Source: Limnohabitans sp. B9-3
GTDB lineage: Bacteria > Pseudomonadota > Gammaproteobacteria > Burkholderiales > Burkholderiaceae_C
Direction: 5' to 3'
NCBI RefSeq assembly: GCF_002778325.1
Contig: NZ_NESI01000002.1
Location: 372,001 to 436,000 of the forward strand
Length of the DNA stretch: 64,000 nucleotides
Shown here: positions 60,902 to 64,000 of the stretch, piece by piece
How the letters are laid out: the number at the start of each line of letters is the position of its first letter
How positions within the stretch are numbered: the stretch's first letter is position 1
The notes under the pieces: generated by a model
Databases searched by the model: none
What the model saw: only the letters and a program-made list of their open reading frames with translations
Told to the model about the DNA's origin: nothing
Made by a program: the position numbers and the translations under genes

Positions 60902-62242
60902 ATGCGTATGAACTCCAATTCAAACAACGTGACCCCGAAAACTTGGCTGTCACGAGGGCTCGGCATGTTTAACCTCAACGATGGCCGTTGGGGTCGAGAC
61001 AACGAGACGGATACCAAATCTGAGCCGGGTGCCCCTAAACCCGAAGATAAAAAACCCCAAGGCCCAGCCGCAGGTGGTCCCCCTGACTTAGATGAGTTGT
61101 GGCGTGATTTCAACGCCAAGTTGGCTGGTTTTTTCGGTCAACGCAAGGGCGGCGGTCAAACCCCACCCCCTTCTGGTCCCTCAGGTCCAGCGTTCAAGGT
61201 GCCACCTTTTGGCATCGGCGTGATTGCTGCTGTGTTGGTCGCGATTTGGATGTCTACGGGTTTCTTCATCGTGCAAGAAGGTCAGCAAGCGGTGATCACT
61301 CAGTTTGGCCGTTACCACTCGACCGTCGGTGCGGGTTTCAATTGGCGCTTGCCGTATCCGTTTCAAAGTCAAGAGTTGGTCTTCGTGACCCAAATTCGTT
61401 CAGTCGATGTGGGGCGTGACAACATCATCAAAGCCACGGGCTTGCGCGAGTCGGCCATGCTGACCGAAGATGAAAACATCCTTGAAATCAAGTTTGCCGT
61501 GCAATACCGTTTGACTGACGCTCGCGCTTACTTGTTCGAAACCAAGAACCCCACCGACACCGTGGTGCAAGCTGCTGAAACGGCCGTGCGCGAGGTGGTG
61601 GGCAAGATGAAGATGGACGCGGCCATGTCGGACGAGCGTGATCAAATTGGCCCACGCATTCGCACGCTCATGCAAAGCATTCTTGACCAATACAAAGTGG
61701 GCATTGAAGTGGTGGGCATCAACTTGCAACAAGGCGGCGTGCGCCCACCTGAGCAAGTGCAAGCCGCCTTTGACGATGTGCTCAAAGCAGGACAAGAACG
61801 CGAGCGTACCAAGAATGAAGCTGAGGCCTATGCCAATGATGTGGTGCCGCGTGCTGTGGGTGCTGCTTCGCGCCTGAAGCAAGAAGCCGATGGTTACAAA
61901 GCCCGCATCGTTGCGCAAGCCGAGGGTGACTCACAACGTTTCAAGTCGTTGGTGGGTGAGTACCAAAAGTCGCCGCAAGTCATGCGCGACCGCTTGTACA
62001 TCGACGCCATGCAGCAGATTTACACCAACACCACCAAGGTCTTGGTCGATACCAAACAAGGCTCCAACCTGTTGTACTTGCCTTTGGACAAAATCATTCA
62101 GCAAACCAGCGCCATCAACGCGTCGGCCACTGCGCCCGCCGCAGACGCCGCCAGTACCAACCCAAGCAGCGTGAACACGGCCCCCGCCTCTGGCGACATC
62201 CGCACACGCGATGGTCGTTCACGCGATCGTGATGGCCGTTGA
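60902..62242 (+). CDS. hflK: FtsH protease modulator HflK
   Basis: A 446-residue inner-membrane SPFH protein. A Gly/Pro-rich cytosolic N-terminus (1-~98) precedes one membrane segment (FGIGVIAAVLVAIWMSTGFFIV, ~101-122), the SPFH/band-7 domain (EGQQAVITQFGRYHSTVGAGFNWRLPYPFQ), a coiled coil (ERTKNEAEAYANDVVPRA) and a Ser/Ala-rich tail. With HflC it forms a large cage around FtsH, restraining its activity. An alternative ATG lies two codons in (60908). It precedes hflC by 16 bases. Confidence 0.95.
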   Translation: MRMNSNSNNVTPKTWLSRGLGMFNLNDGRWGRDNETDTKSEPGAPKPEDKKPQGPAAGGPPDLDELWRDFNAKLAGFFGQRKGGGQTPPPSGPSGPAFKVPPFGIGVIAAVLVAIWMSTGFFIVQEGQQAVITQFGRYHSTVGAGFNWRLPYPFQSQELVFVTQIRSVDVGRDNIIKATGLRESAMLTEDENILEIKFAVQYRLTDARAYLFETKNPTDTVVQAAETAVREVVGKMKMDAAMSDERDQIGPRIRTLMQSILDQYKVGIEVVGINLQQGGVRPPEQVQAAFDDVLKAGQERERTKNEAEAYANDVVPRAVGAASRLKQEADGYKARIVAQAEGDSQRFKSLVGEYQKSPQVMRDRLYIDAMQQIYTNTTKVLVDTKQGSNLLYLPLDKIIQQTSAINASATAPAADAASTNPSSVNTAPASGDIRTRDGRSRDRDGR

Positions 62243-62258
62243 GATCAGGGGATACAAA

Positions 62259-63167
62259 ATGCAAAACAACAAAATCGGTTTTTATATTTCCTCGGTCTTC
62301 GTCGCTTTGGCGCTGTTGAGCTCCACTTTGTTTGTGGTGGACCAACGCAAATTTGGCGTGGTTTACTCGTTTGGACAAATCAAAAACGTCATCACCGAGC
62401 CCGGCTTGAACTTTAAGCTACCGCCGCCTTTCCAAAACGTGAGTTACATCGACAAGCGTTTGTTGACGTTGGACAACGCCGACACAGAGCCCATGTTGAC
62501 GGCTGAAAAACAGCGTGTCGTGATTGACTGGTATGCCCGTTGGCGCATCACTGACCCTTCGCAATACATTCGCAACGTGGGTTTGGATGAAAACGCGGGT
62601 GCGATTCAACTCGCCCGTGTGGTGAGAAATGCGTTCCAAGAAGAAATCAACAAACGCACGGTCAAAGAGTTGCTTTCTCTCAAGCGCGAGGCATTGCTCG
62701 AAGCTGTGAAACGTGAAGTCCTGGCTTCTGTCAAAGGTGCTAAGCCATGGGGCGTCGACGTGGTGGATGTGCGCATCACCCGCACCGACTATGTCGATGC
62801 CATCACTGAATCGGTGTACCGCCGCATGGAGGCCGAGCGTAAGCGTGTGGCCAACGAGTTGCGCTCCACAGGTGCTGCTGAAGGCGAAAAAATCCGTGCG
62901 GATGCTGATCGTCAACGCGAAGTCACGGTGGCCAACGCCTACCGCGAAGCGCAAATCATCAAAGGCGAGGGCGATGCACAAGCCGCGCGTATTTACGCCG
63001 AGTCGTTTGGCCGCGACCCTCAGTTCGCGCAGTTCTACCGCAGCTTGGAGGCCTACAAAGCCACCTTCAACAAAAAGAGCGACGTGATGGTGCTTGACCC
63101 ATCGAGCGACTTTTTCAAAGCCATGCGTGGCAGCAGTGGCGCTAGCGCACAAGCACCTAAAAAGTAA
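62259..63167 (+). CDS. hflC: FtsH protease modulator HflC
   Basis: A 302-residue SPFH protein: one N-terminal membrane segment (IGFYISSVFVALALLSSTLFVV), band-7 domain (VDQRKFGVVYSFGQIKNVITEPGLNFKLPPPFQ), a long coiled coil (RADADRQREVTVANAYREAQIIKGEGDAQAARIYAE) and a C-terminal hydrophobic segment before an Ala/Lys tail. It partners HflK. The ATG at 62259 follows TCAGGGGA; the open frame further upstream lies in hflK and is not used. Confidence 0.95.
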   Translation: MQNNKIGFYISSVFVALALLSSTLFVVDQRKFGVVYSFGQIKNVITEPGLNFKLPPPFQNVSYIDKRLLTLDNADTEPMLTAEKQRVVIDWYARWRITDPSQYIRNVGLDENAGAIQLARVVRNAFQEEINKRTVKELLSLKREALLEAVKREVLASVKGAKPWGVDVVDVRITRTDYVDAITESVYRRMEAERKRVANELRSTGAAEGEKIRADADRQREVTVANAYREAQIIKGEGDAQAARIYAESFGRDPQFAQFYRSLEAYKATFNKKSDVMVLDPSSDFFKAMRGSSGASAQAPKK

Positions 63168-63179
63168 CAAGGCGGTCGC

Positions 63180-63374
63180 ATGAGTTTGGACGGCGATACG
63201 CTGTGGATGGCGTTTGGCTTGATGCTGATCGTCGAGGGTCTCTTTCCCTTCATCTCGCCTGAGGGCTGGCGTCAGAAAATGGTTCAAGTTCTGGCGCTGC
63301 ACAACGGCCAAATTCGCTTTTTTGGTTTGGCCTGCGTGATTGTTGGTGTTTTGATGCTCGGGTGGCTGGGTTAA
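63180..63374 (+). CDS. DUF2065 (YjeT-like) small membrane protein
   Basis: A 64-residue protein with two membrane segments ([22 protein letters not shown] and [18 protein letters not shown]). YjeT/DUF2065 proteins are widely encoded right after hflC; their function is unknown to me. It is 12 bases after hflC, with AAGGCGGTCGC before the ATG. Confidence 0.88.
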   Translation: MSLDGDTLWMAFGLMLIVEGLFPFISPEGWRQKMVQVLALHNGQIRFFGLACVIVGVLMLGWLG

Positions 63375-63424
63375 TGCCCGAGAAGACCGGTAAAATCCCT
63401 GTTTTAACAGCCTCTCACAAACAC

Positions 63425-64000
63425 ATGTCCGCTTGGGTTTTGCCGGATCACATCGCCGATGTTTTGCCTTCTGAGGCCCGGCACATTGAAGAGCTTCGTC
63501 GTCTTTATTTAGACACGGCTCGGGGCTACGGCTACGAGCTGGTCATGCCGCCGTTGCTCGAATACCTTGAATCGTTGTTGTCCGGTACCGGCCGCGCACT
63601 CGATTTACAAACATTCAAATTAGTCGACCAACTTTCAGGTCGCACCCTAGGGCTTCGCGCCGACACCACACCCCAAGTAGCCCGCATTGATGCCCATTTG
63701 CTCAACCGTGCTGGCGTGACGCGCCTGTGCTACTGCGGCCCTGTGCTGCACACGCGCCCTGATCGTCCGTTTGCTACGCGCGAGCCTTTGCAGTTTGGCG
63801 CTGAAATATATGGACATGCAGGCATAGAGGCTGACCTCGAAGTTTTGCACCTGGCCTTGGACACGCTCAAAGCCGTGTCCATCCAGCAATTGACCGTCGA
63901 CCTGAGCGATGCGCGCATCGTGCCTGCTTTGCTAGCTGGCGTGACCTTGACGGCCGAATCGCGTGATGCCTTGCACAGCGCGTTGGCCGCCAAAGACACG
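63425..64000 (+). CDS. hisZ: ATP phosphoribosyltransferase regulatory subunit HisZ, N-terminal part (3' cut by window edge)
   Basis: 192 codons are visible of a histidyl-tRNA-synthetase-like paralogue that activates the short-form HisG in histidine synthesis. The opening [50 protein letters not shown] and [37 protein letters not shown] fit HisZ and lack the tRNA-binding features of HisS. An in-frame ATG at 63374, overlapping the DUF2065 stop, would add 17 residues ([17 protein letters not shown]) with no family support. Gene order hflC-DUF2065-hisZ is common in Burkholderiales. Confidence 0.92.
   Translation, partial: MSAWVLPDHIADVLPSEARHIEELRRLYLDTARGYGYELVMPPLLEYLESLLSGTGRALDLQTFKLVDQLSGRTLGLRADTTPQVARIDAHLLNRAGVTRLCYCGPVLHTRPDRPFATREPLQFGAEIYGHAGIEADLEVLHLALDTLKAVSIQQLTVDLSDARIVPALLAGVTLTAESRDALHSALAAKDT

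Overview
The window is a GC-rich, densely coding stretch of a Gram-negative betaproteobacterial chromosome. Gene content and order point to Burkholderiales and most likely Comamonadaceae (a Limnohabitans- or Rhodoferax-like freshwater bacterium). The evidence is the 2-oxoglutarate dehydrogenase cluster, rlmN-pilW-rodZ-ispG-hisS-yfgM-bamB-der, and hfq-hflX-hflK-hflC-DUF2065-hisZ. The genus is inference. Both edges cut genes: the C-terminal part of a RecQ-type helicase on the left and the N-terminal part of hisZ on the right. No rRNA, tRNA, insertion sequence or CRISPR array was seen.

Layout. 1-8.4 kb holds mixed housekeeping and accessory genes: RecQ with a fused phosphoribosyltransferase-like end, a nitronate monooxygenase-like flavoprotein, an MFS transporter, YcaO, a VOC protein, an RsuA-type pseudouridine synthase with an unusual active site, a tiny lipoprotein, an NlpC/P60 hydrolase and an isochorismatase-type hydrolase. 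8.4-16.2 kb is central carbon metabolism: propionyl-CoA synthetase, then the 2-oxoglutarate dehydrogenase E1, E2 and E3 genes.

16.2-41.8 kb is the most remarkable part. A two-component system (OmpR-type regulator and 7TMR-DISM histidine kinase) is divergent from a tightly packed operon of about 22.7 kb. That operon encodes a type I secretion system (TolC-like, ABC and HlyD-like), a 4589-residue Bap/LapA-like adhesin, and three sugar-modification genes: a GT4-like glycosyltransferase, an FkbM methyltransferase, and a TPR-containing GT41/OGT-like protein O-GlcNAc-type transferase. Junctions run by 1-4 base overlaps from the adhesin onward. The adhesin has a Bap-like N-terminus, three nearly identical 101-residue repeats, a higher-order array of Ig-like domains, and a tandemly duplicated C-terminal third. 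Each duplicated copy is a complete seven-bladed FG-GAP propeller followed by an RTX-like block and a secretion-signal-like tail. The intergenic region before the operon carries paired TGTCG direct repeats, the arrangement expected for an OmpR-family regulator. My reading is a sensor-controlled system that makes, glycosylates in the cytoplasm and exports a giant surface adhesin. It seems to be inserted between lpd and zapE, which I recall as adjacent in many Burkholderiales, and a remnant of a PIN-type toxin gene lies at its right edge.

42.2-64 kb returns to core genes: zapE, a coiled-coil periplasmic protein, a DinG/YoaA-type helicase, divergent bamD and rluD, scpB-rluB, ndk, then the long rlmN-to-hisZ series covering tRNA/rRNA modification, isoprenoid synthesis, outer-membrane assembly, ribosome assembly, RNA chaperoning and membrane protease control.
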